The position numbers and the translations under genes are program-made. This document shows positions 47,945-61,300 of a DNA stretch of 64,000 nt, one piece after another. The stretch is from Pseudeuparius sepicola. Lineage: Eukaryota > Arthropoda > Insecta > Coleoptera > Anthribidae. The notes below the pieces were generated by a model. The model was not told where the DNA came from and made no database searches. It saw only the letters and a list, made by a program, of their open reading frames with translations. Location: positions 25,172,096-25,236,095 of the forward strand of contig OY987308.1 in NCBI GenBank assembly GCA_963920635.1, in the 5' to 3' direction. The number at the start of each line of letters is the position of its first letter. Position 1 is the first letter of the stretch.

Positions 47945-49660
47945 CGAAGAAAAAATTATGGAGTTTATACTTAAGAAATGTTGTACAATGTTTCGTAAAA
48001 TATAAAGAGTTAAAGGGAGGCCTCAAGAGTCTTAAAGAGGAAAAAACCTTAACAAGAATGTTAAAGCTCTTTAAAATTGTCGAGAATTAAGTTAAAGTTT
48101 ACAGCAAATGTTCTTAAAAGCCCTAAAGAGATTCATAAAGTATATAGTTGAGATAAGAGCTCTGCACAATGTTTAGAATAATTTAAGTTCATAGAGCGAG
48201 ACCTCAGAAGTCATAAAAGAGTATAGACGATCGTAGAAAAATTGACAAAAAATAAGAGAGTTTAGAGATAATTTTTAGGAGTATAGGTATCCTAAAGATC
48301 TTTATAGAATTTAGAGTTAAGAGGTTTTGCACAATGTTTCGTAAAGAGTTAATCGAGTCCCCAAAAGTTTTGAAAGAGTATAGACCTCCATAACAATGTT
48401 AAAACACTTTAAAATTGTTGAAAAATAAGTTAAACTATACAGCGAATTTTCTTAAGTGTCTCAAAGACTTTTATAAAGTTTTTAGTTGAGATAAGACCCT
48501 CTTCACAATGTTTAGTACAATTTAAATACATAGAAGGAGACCGCAGAAGTCACAAAAGAGTGTAAATGGTCATAGGAATGTTATAATTTACAAGAAAGTA
48601 AGAGAGTTTAAAGAGAATTTTTAGGAGTATCCTAAAGACCTTTATAGAGTTTATAGTTAAGAGGTTTTGCACAATGTTTCGTATAATTTAAAGAGTTAAA
48701 ACGAAGTCCCAAATGTTTTAAACCTTACAGCGAATTTTCTTAAATATCTCAAGAATTTTATAAAGTTTATAGTTGAGATAACAGCTCTTCACAATATTTA
48801 GTATAATTTAATTTCATAGAACAAGACCTCAGAAGTCATAAAAGAGTGTAGATGATCATAGCAAAAAAAATAAGAGAGTTTAGAGATAATTTTTAGGAGT
48901 ATCCTAAAGCATTTATAGAATTTATAGTTAAGAGGTTTTGCACAATGACATAATTTAAACAATTAATACGAGGCCCCAAAAGTGTTAAAAGAGTGTAGAT
49001 CTTCATAACAATGTTAAAACCGTTTAAAATTGTCGAAAAATAAGTTAAACTTTACAGCGAATTTTGTTAAGTGTCTCAAAAACTTTTATAAAGTTTATAG
49101 TTGAGATAAGTGCTTTTTACAATGTTTAGTATAATTTAAGTTCATAGAACGAAATCTCAGAAGTCATAAAAAGAGTGTAAATGATCATAAAAATGTAAAA
49201 ATTGTCAAAAAATTATAGAGTTTAGAGAGAATTTTTAGGGGCATCAGAAAGACCTTTATAGAGTTCATAGTAAAGAGGTTTTACGCAATGTTTCGTATAA
49301 TTTAAAGGTTTAAATCGAGACCCCAAAACTCTTAAAAGAGTATAGACCTTCATAACAACGTTAAAACCCTTTAAAATTGTGAAAAGGCTGGAATACGCCT
49401 ACTGAGAAGATGTGGGTACATAAGTAATCAACAATGTACATAATTTATAGTGTCCTAAAGACTTCTATATAGAGTGTATATTTAAGACAAAAGATTGACA
49501 CAATGTTTGGTATAATTTAAAAGTTTAAATCAAGGCCCTAAAACTCTTAAAAGAGTATAGACTTACCTAGCTACCGTTAAATTTACAAAAAAAGATTGGA
49601 GTTTAAAATTTTTTTAAAAGTATCGTATAGATTTTTGTAGACCTACTAACAGGATGTAGA
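47945..49660. repeat. Second satellite family, ~345-bp dimer, array part 2
   Basis: Same alternating half-units as 44940-46740 (AGTTGAGATAAGAGCTC..., AGTTAAGAGGTTTTGCACAA). Copies near the right end (49380-49660) are increasingly decayed and interrupted. Confidence 0.9.
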
Positions 49661-50102
49661 CACAATATTATTCAGACTTTACTAGGTAAAACGTCGAAGC
49701 GTTATTTGATGGTCAAACAGACGGCTGAAACCTAAAACTACAAGTATTTTTAACAAGGAAACAGCCAAGTAACAATATTAAATTTAATAAAGAATAATAA
49801 AGTTTCTTTATGCAGTCTGGGAAGTAGTACATGACTAATTCGTGTAAAATAGGTTAAAATCGTCGGTTAATTTGCAGACGAGCCACTCTATACATGAACA
49901 ATTAACAATTTCTCTCTGTCGGCCATATGCGTGGCATATTGTTGATTCAACCTGATTTTTTTACGCTCGTATCGGGCGTATTATAAAATATTTATGCAGA
50001 TTTTCGAGACGGGAAGAATTTCATGCGACCCACATCGGTCGAACCGGTCGGAAGTAGTCATTTTCCGAAATTTCGACAATCTTGTCCACCGTAAATAATA
50101 TA
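49661..50102. other. Non-coding spacer
   Basis: No gene, repeat or RNA gene recognised. Confidence 0.2.
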
Positions 50103-50641
50103 CAGGGTGATTCAGTTTTATTCTGGGACACTTCAACAGGTGACAGAAAACCAAAAAATAACCGCACTTTCGTGTATAAACTATATCTTTTTAAGGCTTT
50201 ATAAAAAAAGTTACAGGGTGTTAAAGTTGGAAAAAATATGTGGACTTTATTGAATATTTACCAAACTAGTTGAGATATTTAAGTCAAACTTGGTGCACGT
50301 CATAACGGCATGGGTTAGCATAAAATCTGTTAATATCAAACTCCTTGAACAACCAGTGGCCAGGAAGTGGGTAAATAGTACAATTGTTTTTAGAAAAAAC
50401 AAATCACCTTGTATAGCACTATAAAATGTATTCAATTTCTTATGTAAATTTTAATTGTAAAAAAACGTTCTCATTGAATTTTTGTATTATTTCGGGGTAT
50501 TTCTGAAAAATTAACTAAAAATTTGCTCTATAAGTAAGACGCAAAGTAGAAAAAATGTGTTTCTTACTTTACTTTAAATACAGTAACTTTAAAAGTGCGG
50601 TTACCTCTTGAAGTGTCCCAGAATAAAACTTAATCACCCTG
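50103..50641. mobile_element. 539-bp MITE with CAGGGTGATTCAG ends
   Basis: CAGGGTGATTCAGTTTTATT at 50103 is mirrored by AATAAAACTTAATCACCCTG ending at 50641. The inverted match continues (TCTGGGACACTTCAA / TTGAAGTGTCCCAGA) and again at AACCGCACTTT / AAAGTGCGGTT, so the terminal repeats are ~75 bases or more with small gaps. Both ends abut TATA. There is no transposase frame. Confidence 0.85.
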
Positions 50642-51200
50642 TATAAATAAACAAGTGTTAAATTTATTTCTCGTTTGACTTCTAATCAATGTTAGTCGCA
50701 TTTTACAACCTTTCGGAAAAATTGTTATTGCCCCAACACCCATAAAATCCTCAATTTTATATCCTTGTCAACTAATGAGATTTAAAGTTCCAAATGATGA
50801 TATCAACCGAAGGACTTTCCATTGTGCCATTTAGATCGCATTCCGAGGTGTAATGGACCAAAAAACCGCAGAACGAGCCGCGGGTAAGGCGTACAGAATC
50901 CCATTTAGCGGCCGAAAAATCCATTTTCAATTTTCAGAGAAACGAAACGGTCGTCAATGGACCACCTACCGTCTGGCATTTATTTATTTATCTATCAATT
51001 AAAGGCGGGTAACCCGGTTTTGTGGCTTCGGGTGTATGGAAGAATGCGTTGGAGGCCCCACAGCGGCGTAGAAATGTTTAAAATTAAGAGAAAAATTTTC
51101 TTCAAAAAATTAATTGCTTGAACGTTGTAGGATTCCTTTTTCCACCCTAATTTTTGCAACTTTTCTTTTTCTATAAGATTACTGTAAAGTTAAATGTAAA
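50642..51200. other. Non-coding spacer, probable intron or upstream DNA of the ZP gene
   Basis: No exon recognised. Composition becomes less AT-rich around 50840-51060, without a usable reading frame. Confidence 0.2.
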
Positions 51201-51995
51201 TAAATCGTTAATTTTCAATGCATGTTCTTGTTTAAATTAAAAGTACAAGTTTTTCAATGTAGCAACCCAAGCAAATTTTTTGGGGTTCGTCGCTTGATCG
51301 CCTGTTTTAGTCTCCGCGCAAGTTTAATATTTTTCTGTCTCAAATCTTTATATAAAGCTAAATGTGTATACTTCATTGTTATGATGTCAAAATGTGTTTA
51401 AATTAAACGTACGACAAGTTTTTCGTTTTCGTTTTTAGTCTCCGCGCAAGTTTAATATTTTTCTGTCTCAAATCTTTATATAAAGCTAAATGTGTATACT
51501 TCATTGTTATGATGTCAAAATGTGTTTAAATTAAACGTACGACAAGTTTTTCAATGTAGCAACCCAAGAAAATTTTTTAGGGGTTCGTCGCTTGATCGCC
51601 TGTTGTAGTCTCCGCGCACGCTTTTTATTTTTCCATCTTAAATCATTGATTTTCAATGGATTTTCTTGTTCAAAGACTTAATGTAAAGCTAAATGTGTAC
51701 ACGTTATTGCTAGGATGCCAAAATTTGTTTAAATTAAAAGTACGGACAAGTTTTTCAATGTAGCAACCCAAGCAAATTTTTTGGGGTTCGTCGCTTGATC
51801 GCCTGTTGTAGTCTCCGCGCAGGCTTTCTATTTTTCCATCTTAAATCTTTGATTTTCAATGGATTTTGTTGTGCAACGGCTTGATGTATAGCTAAATGTG
51901 TACATTTTAACGCTGCCAAGCCAAAATTCGTATAAATCGAAGATCTAATTAGTTTTTTGGCCGTACAGACCCAAGTAAATTTGTAGGATTCGCCG
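51200..51995. repeat. Diverged copies of the 202-bp satellite core (locus 2a)
   Basis: Core sequence GGGGTTCGTCGCTTGATCGC with CCTGTT(G/T)TAGTCTCCGCGCA appears at about 51283, 51582 and 51784, with a decayed version near 51985. The spacers differ in length (200-300 bp) and sequence from the 40-kb array, while the core is nearly unchanged. Confidence 0.85.
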
Positions 51996-52373
51996 CTTCA
52001 GCCGCAGTTTCCGGGTTTTTAGAAGTAACATCCTAACGGTTTCCGAAACGAAGTAAATACCCGCCTATGACGTGCACACGCATATATTATGCCGGTAATT
52101 GATTGTAAAGCCGCGAGAGTCCGAGCGGCATTTTTCCCCGTTTTTGATTTTAATTACCTGCCCAGTAATTATGGATCTTTCACCGGCAGGTGACTATATT
52201 GTCTGACTTCGACCTCTCGAAATCGATGCTCAGACGAAATAACTGTCGCCAGGTTAGTCAGCACACACTGTGAATCATTTTGCGAATTCCAGACGGGCAA
52301 TCTCAAAAGATATTTTCGTGTATTAGATAGACGGAATTTACGATGAATATATTTTTTTCAGGGCTTACAGAAC

Positions 52374-55300
52374 ATGCCGCATCAGAGTCACCACCTTAGC
52401 AACATTTTGAGGGATTGTTTTTTATTTCTCTGCTGCTGTTTTACCACGGTGAGTACATACACTCTTTTAATACTTTATGAGTAATATTCTCAAGCGACAA
52501 CATCGCGAGACATCTAGATATATGCTTCTGAAGACAGGACAAGACCCACAGACGCATAAATTGTTTATAGTATGATCTTAACTTTGCGATGTACTGCGTA
52601 CCCATGTCTTTCTCTTTTTCAAATTATATTTTATAGCACAAATTCAATTATATCACCGTAATGTTATTAAAACTGGCATGTCGTTCGATATTACAATGCA
52701 ACATCGTATATATTAGCCACATGTGACAGCTAACTCTCCCATGTAGACATTTATTTTTATTGTTAGCAGATAAGGAAGAACAATAAGCACGCGATTTGTC
52801 AAGCAGGTACCTACCTGGTTTCGGTAAAACCTAATAGGTTGTATGAATGGAATACCAAATCGAGTTTGGTTAACTGTACCTTCAAAAATCGGAATTAATT
52901 ATAGCGTTTTCACATGCCACACGCAGGTGGCCAACACCTGAGCGGATTGCCTAATAAAATTTTCGAAAAAAAGAACGAACAAATCATTGAGTAGTTGAAG
53001 ATTGGAGGTTTTTAGACGCAGAGACCAGAGACCCAAGCAAGTTTTATTTTTCCTTACAACATCTTAAATCGTAAATAAATTTTCTTGTTTTTGTTTTCCA
53101 TTTTTTCGCCCCACATCTTTAAATTTCAATGTATTTTCTTGTTTAAACTCTTGAAGTAAACCTAAATGTAATCTATACATCTTGTTGCAGAATAATTTGT
53201 ATAAATTGAAGATGTACTAAGTTTTAGATGTAGAAAACTAAGTCAATTTTATCGCTTCATCGCCTGTTGTAGTCTCCGTGCATGTTTTCTATTTTCCGTC
53301 TCAAATCTTTAATTTTCAATGTTTTTTTTTTGTTTAAAGGCTAAACGTGTACACTTTATTGCTTCTATGCCAAAATTTAAAGGTACGACAAGTTTTTCAA
53401 TGTAGAAACCCAAGAAATTTTTAAGGGTTCGTCGCTTAATCGCCTGTTATAGTCTCCGCGCAAGTTTAATATTTTTCCATGTCAAATCTTGAATTTTCAA
53501 TGGATTTTCTTGTTCAAAGACTTAATGTAAAGCTAAATGTGCACACTTTATTGATTCTATGCCAAAATCTGTCTAAATTAAAGGTAAGATAAGTTATTCA
53601 ATGTAGAAACCCAAGCAATTTTTTGGGGTTCGTCGCTTGATTGCCTGTTGTGGTCTCTGCTCAAGTTTTCTATTTTCCGTGTTAAATCGTTAATTCTCGA
53701 TGGGTTTTATTGTTCAAGGGCTTGATGTAAAGGCTAATTATGTACACTTTATTGCTACGATACCAAAATATGTTTAAATTAAAAAAGTACGACAAGTTTT
53801 TCAATGTAGCAACCCAAGCAAATTTTTGGGGGTTCGTCGCTTAATCGCCTGTTATAGTCTCCGCGCAAGTATAATATTTTTCCATGTCTAATCTTGAATT
53901 TTCAATGGATTTTCTTGTTCAAAGACTTAATGTAAAGCTAAATGTGCACACTTTATTGATTCTATGCCAAAATCTGTCTAAATTAAAGGTAAGATAAGTT
54001 ATTCAATGTAGAAACCCAAGCAATTTTTTGGGGTTCGTCGCTTGATTGCCTGTTGTGGTCTCCGCTCAAGTTTTCTATTTTCCATGTCAAATCGTTAATT
54101 ATTCTCGATGGATTTTATTGTTCAAAGGCTTGATGTAAAGGCTAATTATGTACACTTTATTGCTTCGATACCAAAATATGTTTAAATTAAAAAAGTACGA
54201 CAAGTTTTTCAATGTAGCAACCCAAGCAAATTTTTGGGGGTTCGTCGCTTGATCGCCTGTTGTAGTATTCTCAAGTATTCTATTTGTTGGTCTCAAATCC
54301 GTAATTTCCAATAAATATTCTTGTCCTAGGGTTTGATGCGCAGCTAAATGTGCGACACGCAGGTGGGCTAACACCTGGTCCGGTTGCGTAACGAAATTTT
54401 CGAAAAAACCGTCAAAATATTTGGCGAGAACGTCTCGGCCTCTTTGTTCCTTTGTAAAATCAATGACTAGGCAATATGTTCGAGGCAGCAACACGTTTTA
54501 TATTAGTTACATGGTCCATTAGATACGGATACGTCCAGAATAAATAGTACAACAATGGGAGTTCATTCAGTGGTTCGAAATGGGCTCGAATAGGCTGGTG
54601 GGGCATTTTTGTTGTTTTCTCTTTGAGCTGCGATGACCACAAGTTGGCCATAGGTCAACGGTCAAGAAATAAGCACCGAGTATAACCTGCTAACGGTTAA
54701 AGAAAGGAGGGGTATTGCCGGGCGTTCCAGGGTTATTTTTTTACACCTTTTCGGAGGCCTATAAGGAATTTTCTTAATAATAATATTACATTGAGAAAAG
54801 TATTACCCGCTGGTGATGTTTGTAACACTTACACGCGTTTTTCGCACATCTATTATTGCACACCTATCACGGTTTTTTTATTAGGAGCGACAGTTGGCGA
54901 ACGAGTGGTCGCACAGCAATATCCTCGCTTTGTATAACGTTCGTTTGAAAAGACAGTGGAATATTTTCCCGTGTTTTATATCCACGCCACTGCGTGTGCC
55001 TGTTAGCACATTTTTTTGGGCAGACACGACGGCCCAAATTTAGTCATTATAAAGTCGTTATTGGCACGAACAAGGGTAACTTAATTTGCGAAATAAAGAC
55101 GTCACTTTTTGCAAGAGTTTTCTGCGGTTTCCTAATTAGGAAAAGTAATATGCATACCGAAGCATAATAGAGGAAAAACAGGGATTATTCTTTCATGAAG
55201 CTATGAGAAAGCTATAAGTAGTATAACAGTATAATTTACTATAAACAATGTTGAAGGATATTATTCGTGACTTCGTTCTCATGCACTCACTAGGATATGT

Positions 55301-58300
55301 GCATAAATTTATAAACGTATCTTGCAATAAATTTTAAGTCCAAATCTCATCCTATCGTTCCTTTGTATTTTTTTATGTGTGTATTTACTGACGCCTTTGC
55401 GAATGTTCTTGTAGTAAATTCTACATCGGAATTTTCTTTTGGAATGCCGTCTTATTCATGAGTTTCTACTATTCATAGTTGACTCGTCTGTTGCTCTTTC
55501 CTTCACTTATATACAGTATGTTCGCTGGTTAACAACTGTGAAAGTGACAACAAGTCACAAAGTTATTAACGTTATTGCTAATCGCGTTTTGTAGAAATCG
55601 AAGAAAATATAGAAAACCATTTAAGATTAACATTTGCGATGACCAATGCCAAGTCGATAGCCGACTGTAAGGTATAACAGCTGTTTAAAAGAAGAGTCGA
55701 TGGCCTCTTATATATATTGTGCCAATTTAAGCAAGCATAGGCGTCCAAGAATATTTTTTATGCGTTCTAAAATAAGAAACATAACTGTTTCCTTTTCCTA
55801 TTTCTGTAAGAAAAGTTGCCGATTTGCTGTGCCTCAGAGAGCATTTTAATTGTTTCCCTACCAATAGGAAGTATCTGACATTAAATTTAAGTACTATAAG
55901 TCAGGAAATATATTATTTTAATGGAGGAAACATTTTTCATAAACACCTCGCCGTTGTATTGTACTTTTCCTATCTAAATCTCACTAGTGAATTGATTTAG
56001 CATGGTCCCGAAGGATCAAAATTTCTGAGATACTGTCATCTTTTAAATCGTTATAAAACTTATCAATGTAGGTAAAGATTCTTCCAATAATTTATTGTAG
56101 GAATCAACTTATGAATCTGGAAATACACTTTTCTGTCTAATGTAATAAAATTGCAATTTATTTGGAAAGCACCTACGTACTTCTATACATTGAGTGTCTT
56201 ATATATCCCACATATATTCAAGAGATGCTGGTAATAATTGAAAAGATTCTATGAATTTCAACTTTGCGCTATTACATCAATTTTTTCCTTATTGAAACAT
56301 AAAGATTTAATAAACAAGTGCGAGTCGTAATTTTTTAAATTACGTAAAATAATTGGACCAAAAAATATGGGTGGTGGAAATGTAAATTACAAATAGCATG
56401 AACAGCCCCTCTAAAAACACCTGTAAAATGACTATGATCCCTACATTTTTTAAATTTCTTGAAAGACTTCCACAAATGTAACAATTTCTAGAATCTTCAT
56501 ACTACTTTTGTTGAATTAATTAATAAAGATATCTTAGGAAGGTTCTTATTTAAAAAATATTATAAATTCTTTTTACGTCATTCTCTATCCATTCTCTAGC
56601 ACGTTCTCTCCTCTATAACTTTTAACTAGCAAGTGGATCTAAAGCTTGATTGTCGTCATTTATTGGTTTTAAAATACATTCAAAATCTGCATAAATTACA
56701 AAGGGGATTGTTTTTGAATATTTTCAAATTTTAAAATCCTTTCAGGAATCATATTGCCGGTTTCGAGCGCTAATTATTTTTTGAAAAAAAAAGACGATTT
56801 ATTTCCTTAAGTCTCCCTCAAACTTATGGTTCTTTCAGTGGCCGCTAGATGGGGCGACCGGCGGCGTCGGTGGCGACCTCTGGCCGTTGGAGCGGCCAGA
56901 CGGCATGCCGCACATCCAATCGCTCGAGGTTATGTGCGGCAAGGACCACATGGACGTACACCTGACCTTCAGCCGACCTTTCGAGGGCATAGTGTCCTCC
57001 AAGGGTCAACACGGGGACCCCAGGTGAGCACCCCGCATTTTAAACGAACGAAATTGGCCGGTAGACGAGGGAGTTTCGCTCGCGGCGGACCTCGCCCTTC
57101 GCGACTTTTCAAACGAAGATATCTCCGTTGTTTTTCGCGCGATTTCATCGATCGAGGCGTCAAAATGTTCGGAACGGAGCGCGGTTTAACACTATGCCGA
57201 TTTCAGATGCGTCTACGTGCCACCGTCGACCGGAGAGACGTTCTTCTCGTTCAGGATAGCGTACGCGAGATGCGGCACAAAGCCGGACTTAAACGGTCAG
57301 TTCTACGAGAACACGGTGGTTGTACAATACGATAAAGATTTGTTAGAGGTAATTTTCCTTGTGAAAACCCGACCAAAACTTAAAATAAGCGCTTCCAAAC
57401 ATTCTAGGTATGGGACGAAGCCAAAAGATTGAGATGCGAGTGGTTTAACGACTACGAAAAAACCGCCTCGAAGCCTCCCATGGTGATTGCAGACCTGGAC
57501 GTCATTCAGCTGGATTTTAGAGGTAATGTTACGAAATTTCACCGGAATACGAACTTATTTAAATGCTTCAGGGGACAACGTTGACTGCTGGATGGAGATA
57601 CAACATGGGAAAGGACCATGGGCGCCACCGGTTAGCGGCATAGTGCCACTAGGTTCAACCCTGACGCTGGTAGTGGCAATAAACGACTATCGAGGTAAAT
57701 TTTCAGCATTTTTTCTTAGCGTATTTCCAACTGGTTACAAATAAATGGCGGATACCGTAGAATGGGGATACTTTGAGCACCTGGGATACATTGATCAGAA
57801 CTTCGCATTATTTTTAAAGTACAATATCTAGTAAAATACTCGCACGCCACTCATGACCTTCGTGGGGCTGCCATCTTGTATGTTGAGACTCGTTAGTATG
57901 GCTGGTGTTCTCTTAGAGAGAGGACGTGCGTGGGCTATTTTTCGCAGTGTTTTACAACAGTCGTTTTATATAAATATTGTGATCTGCAAAACTTCAACAC
58001 CACAGAAGTGCCTTTAACATATCACGTGTCTGTGTGTATATAGTTTGATTAGGTATGTATTTGTGTGTATTACTAAAGTTAAAGAATTACAAATTTTTTA
58101 GAACTCGATTTTTAAGAGCACTTTAAATGTTATGGTTCAAGATTGATCACCTTGCAGTGTAACATTGATCACTGGATCAATGTTGCCCCCATGATCAATG
58201 TTGCCCCATTTGTCTTTTTTTGTTGTGTAAGACTTCCGGATTTGCAGAAACAATAGCTAATCATTGCTCTTTTTTTTTTCAGAAGATGCCACGTCATCAT

Positions 58301-61300
58301 AAGCGTTTATTAGGAAGTCGTTCCTACATAAACTACACCCCGGAAAAATTAGAAGAAGCTTTACAGAAAGTTGCAGATGGCACGATGAAAATTAGAGAGG
58401 CCTCTAGGAGCTACAAAATACCTTTTGGGACACTGTATAATAAATACAAGGGACTACATGGAAAATCACCCGGTCGCTCCACAGTTTTTAGTCGTAATGA
58501 GGAAATCTCAATATTAGAAAGTGCGGCCAAATGTTCTGACTGGGGCTTTCCCCTTAATATTTTAGATATAAGAATGTTTGCAAAATATTATTTAGATCGT
58601 CGAGGCAAAAACATTGCAATGTTCAAGAATAATTTGCCAGGAGTAGACTGGGTCTACAGCCTTCTTCAGAGACACAAAGATTCTTTTGGTCAAAGGATAG
58701 CAACCAATATTAAGAAATCTCGGGCATCCGTGTCAAAAGAGACCATGGGCGAATTCTTTGATAACTTAGAAAGGGCACTGGAAGGTTTACCAAACACTAA
58801 CATATTCAATTACGATGAAACGAATGTCAGCGATGATCCGGGCAAGATGCGAGGCATTTACAGGAGGGGTGTGAAGTACCCTGAGAAAATAATGAATCAT
58901 TCTAAGAGTGCAACGACAATAATGGTGTGTGGTTCAGCCGACGGCACATTATTGCCTCCCTACGTAATATACAAAAGCCTTCATCTGTACGATACTTGGA
59001 AGGAGGGGGGTCCACAAGGATCTCCATGCTGCAATAAGCCCTGCTGCAATCTGGGTTCCAGATTTAATAGAACAGCTAGTGGCTGGCTGGATGGGGTTAC
59101 GTTTCGAGACTGGTTTTCTAGTTGCTTTTTGCCCCATGCAAAACGCTTACCAGGGGCGAAGGCTATAATAGGCGACAATCTCTCAACCCACATGGACAAC
59201 GATGTCTTAAATATGTGCGCTGAAAACGATATTCGGTTCATATGTTTAGTGCCGAATTCTACCCATCTATGCCAACCTCTTGGTGTGGGGTTTTTCCGCG
59301 CCATGAAACAGTCCTGGCGGACAGTATTAACTGAGTGGAAAAGCCAAAATCCTCGGTTCGGCACGGTTCCCAAAGTCAGTTTCCCTAGACTTTTAAAGAA
59401 ATGTCTAGAGAGAATGGATGCAGTTCCCTCAAAAGTTGGAAGTGAGGCAGCCAATGAGACAAGTGCAATTAAACGCAACTTAATAAGTGCTTTTCGATCA
59501 GCAGGGATTTTCCCAGTCGATCGTTCTCAGGTTTTTAAACGGTTTCCTCAGGAGGACAATGAAGCAGAAAATGCCGGTGGAGACGCCGAAACTGCTTTAG
59601 TTGCACTGTTAAAAGCAAAAAGATTTAATGATGCGACTTCAGAAAAATAAACAAGAAAGAAAAGGCTTGACGTTTTGCCTGGACGCAGTGTCACCACCTC
59701 TTCGGCTCCTCAACCTTGTTCCTCAGGATCAGCAGTGTATGCTTCCGCCTCTCCTCAGAGTTCGAGTTCAATAGCAAATATGATAGAGCTTTCGAGAATA
59801 CCTGAGGAAAAACGCGAAATCCGTGTTAATGTGGGACAGTATATTTTAGCTAAATTTTGTTCGACAAAGGGGAAAAAAAGCTATAAATATGTGTGTAAAG
59901 TCATAGAGCTGGCTCCTCAAATAGTGGTAATGGGGATGAAATCCATTCGTAAAAGCAAAAAACAATTTAAATTTATCGTTGATGATATCAGTGAAATCAA
60001 TCAAGACGATATCCTCGAACTTTTGCCTAACCCTTCGATAGAACGTGACCAAGACGGCAACAGTTTATATATTTTTGAGAGTGAAATCAAAATAGTTGAA
60101 GTTTAGATGATGATGTTGATTTATTCCAAAGTATTTTATAAAGTGTTATTTGTAGTTTAAGAGCTTTTGTTCAAAGATCTATAGAGGCTAATTTTTCATT
60201 CCAAATAAAAGATTCCTAAGAAAAAACATGTTTTTGTCCTTATTTATCGTTGAATCGGCGAATAAAAAAGCCTAAAAGTTGCTAAATGGGCATGTCTAAT
60301 TTTTAAAAAACATTTTTAATCTTTTACGTGGGGATACTTTGTTATTTCACTTAAAAACCAAGGTTGATCAAAGTATCCCCAAAATAGGTTTAACATTGAT
60401 CAGGTATTTTAATTTTTTTTAGCTTAAAATAACGCTTCAAAAGAAACCATAATTTCAGAATCGGTAGAAGAGGATATTCCGATATTAGTATATTTTTTAC
60501 AAAAGGTTAGCTCTAGAGGAAAAAATGCTATTCAACATTGTATTGGAAAATTGATCAAAGTATACCCATTCTACGGTACCGCTCGCTTTACAAAAAAAAA
60601 CAAGACCGAAGCAGCAAGAAGATCCCAGATAGACCTAATTCAATCTGCTGCCGATGTTAAACGAAGATTATACGAGTTACCATAAACTTGTCAACATAAA
60701 TATGTAGGGACGTTGCCGATAGCTTTACGAGAGGCTACGGTACGTTCTTCATTGCATTGTCGATCGATTAACCATCTCTCTTCCGTATTAATGCGTTCCG
60801 CACATCGTCCATCGGACAGAGTTACGCGCAGTTTAAAAACATATCGTTGTGTGACTTTAGGACGTAGTGTCCTCTAAAAGACGACACGGGGGCCTAGATA
60901 AGTCCCCTGGCTTTTAAACGAACGAAATCGGTCGGGACCTTCGGGCCTCGAATCTTTCAAAAGGCGTTAACTCCGTTGTCCTTCGTCGGATTTTATCGAA
61001 CGAAGCGGCGAAAGGTGCGTAGTCTAACGAGCTACCGACCGATGACAATTTTTTCGAGGTACCATTGCGGAGGGAATGGCATCTTGTCGTGACATGACCA
61101 TACTTCGGACGATCCGTTAAACAATGTCTCTACAAGGCGCATATTGTGAATATTTCATTGCGGGCTAGGCAGCGCCTGAATGCAAAACATCGAATAAAGC
61201 GTCGTGTTTATCGTAAAATGTCGTTTGGTTTCAGGCGAGTTCGACATGAGGGTGAAGTCGTGCCTCGCCTCCGACGGTGGCGGTCACGTGATCCAGCTTT

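Larger units (their letters stand above)
57755..60576 (+). mobile_element. 2.82-kb pogo-type DNA transposon in ZP intron 5
   Basis: The ends CCGTAGAATGGGGATACTTT (57755) and AAGTATACCCATTCTACGG (to 60576) are inverted repeats with one mismatch in ~22 bases. TA lies immediately outside both, the target duplication of the Tc1/mariner/pogo superfamily. Subterminal copies of TTGATCA with GATCAAAGTATCCCC / GGGGATACTTTG motifs cluster at about 57764-57800, 58140-58205 and 60330-60400. It carries a transposase gene and a second open frame in the same direction as the host gene. Confidence 0.88.

Noticed and set aside
54099..54651. 131- and 63-codon minus-strand frames
   Set aside because: The longer one runs through satellite copies, and neither shows family resemblance or splice support.
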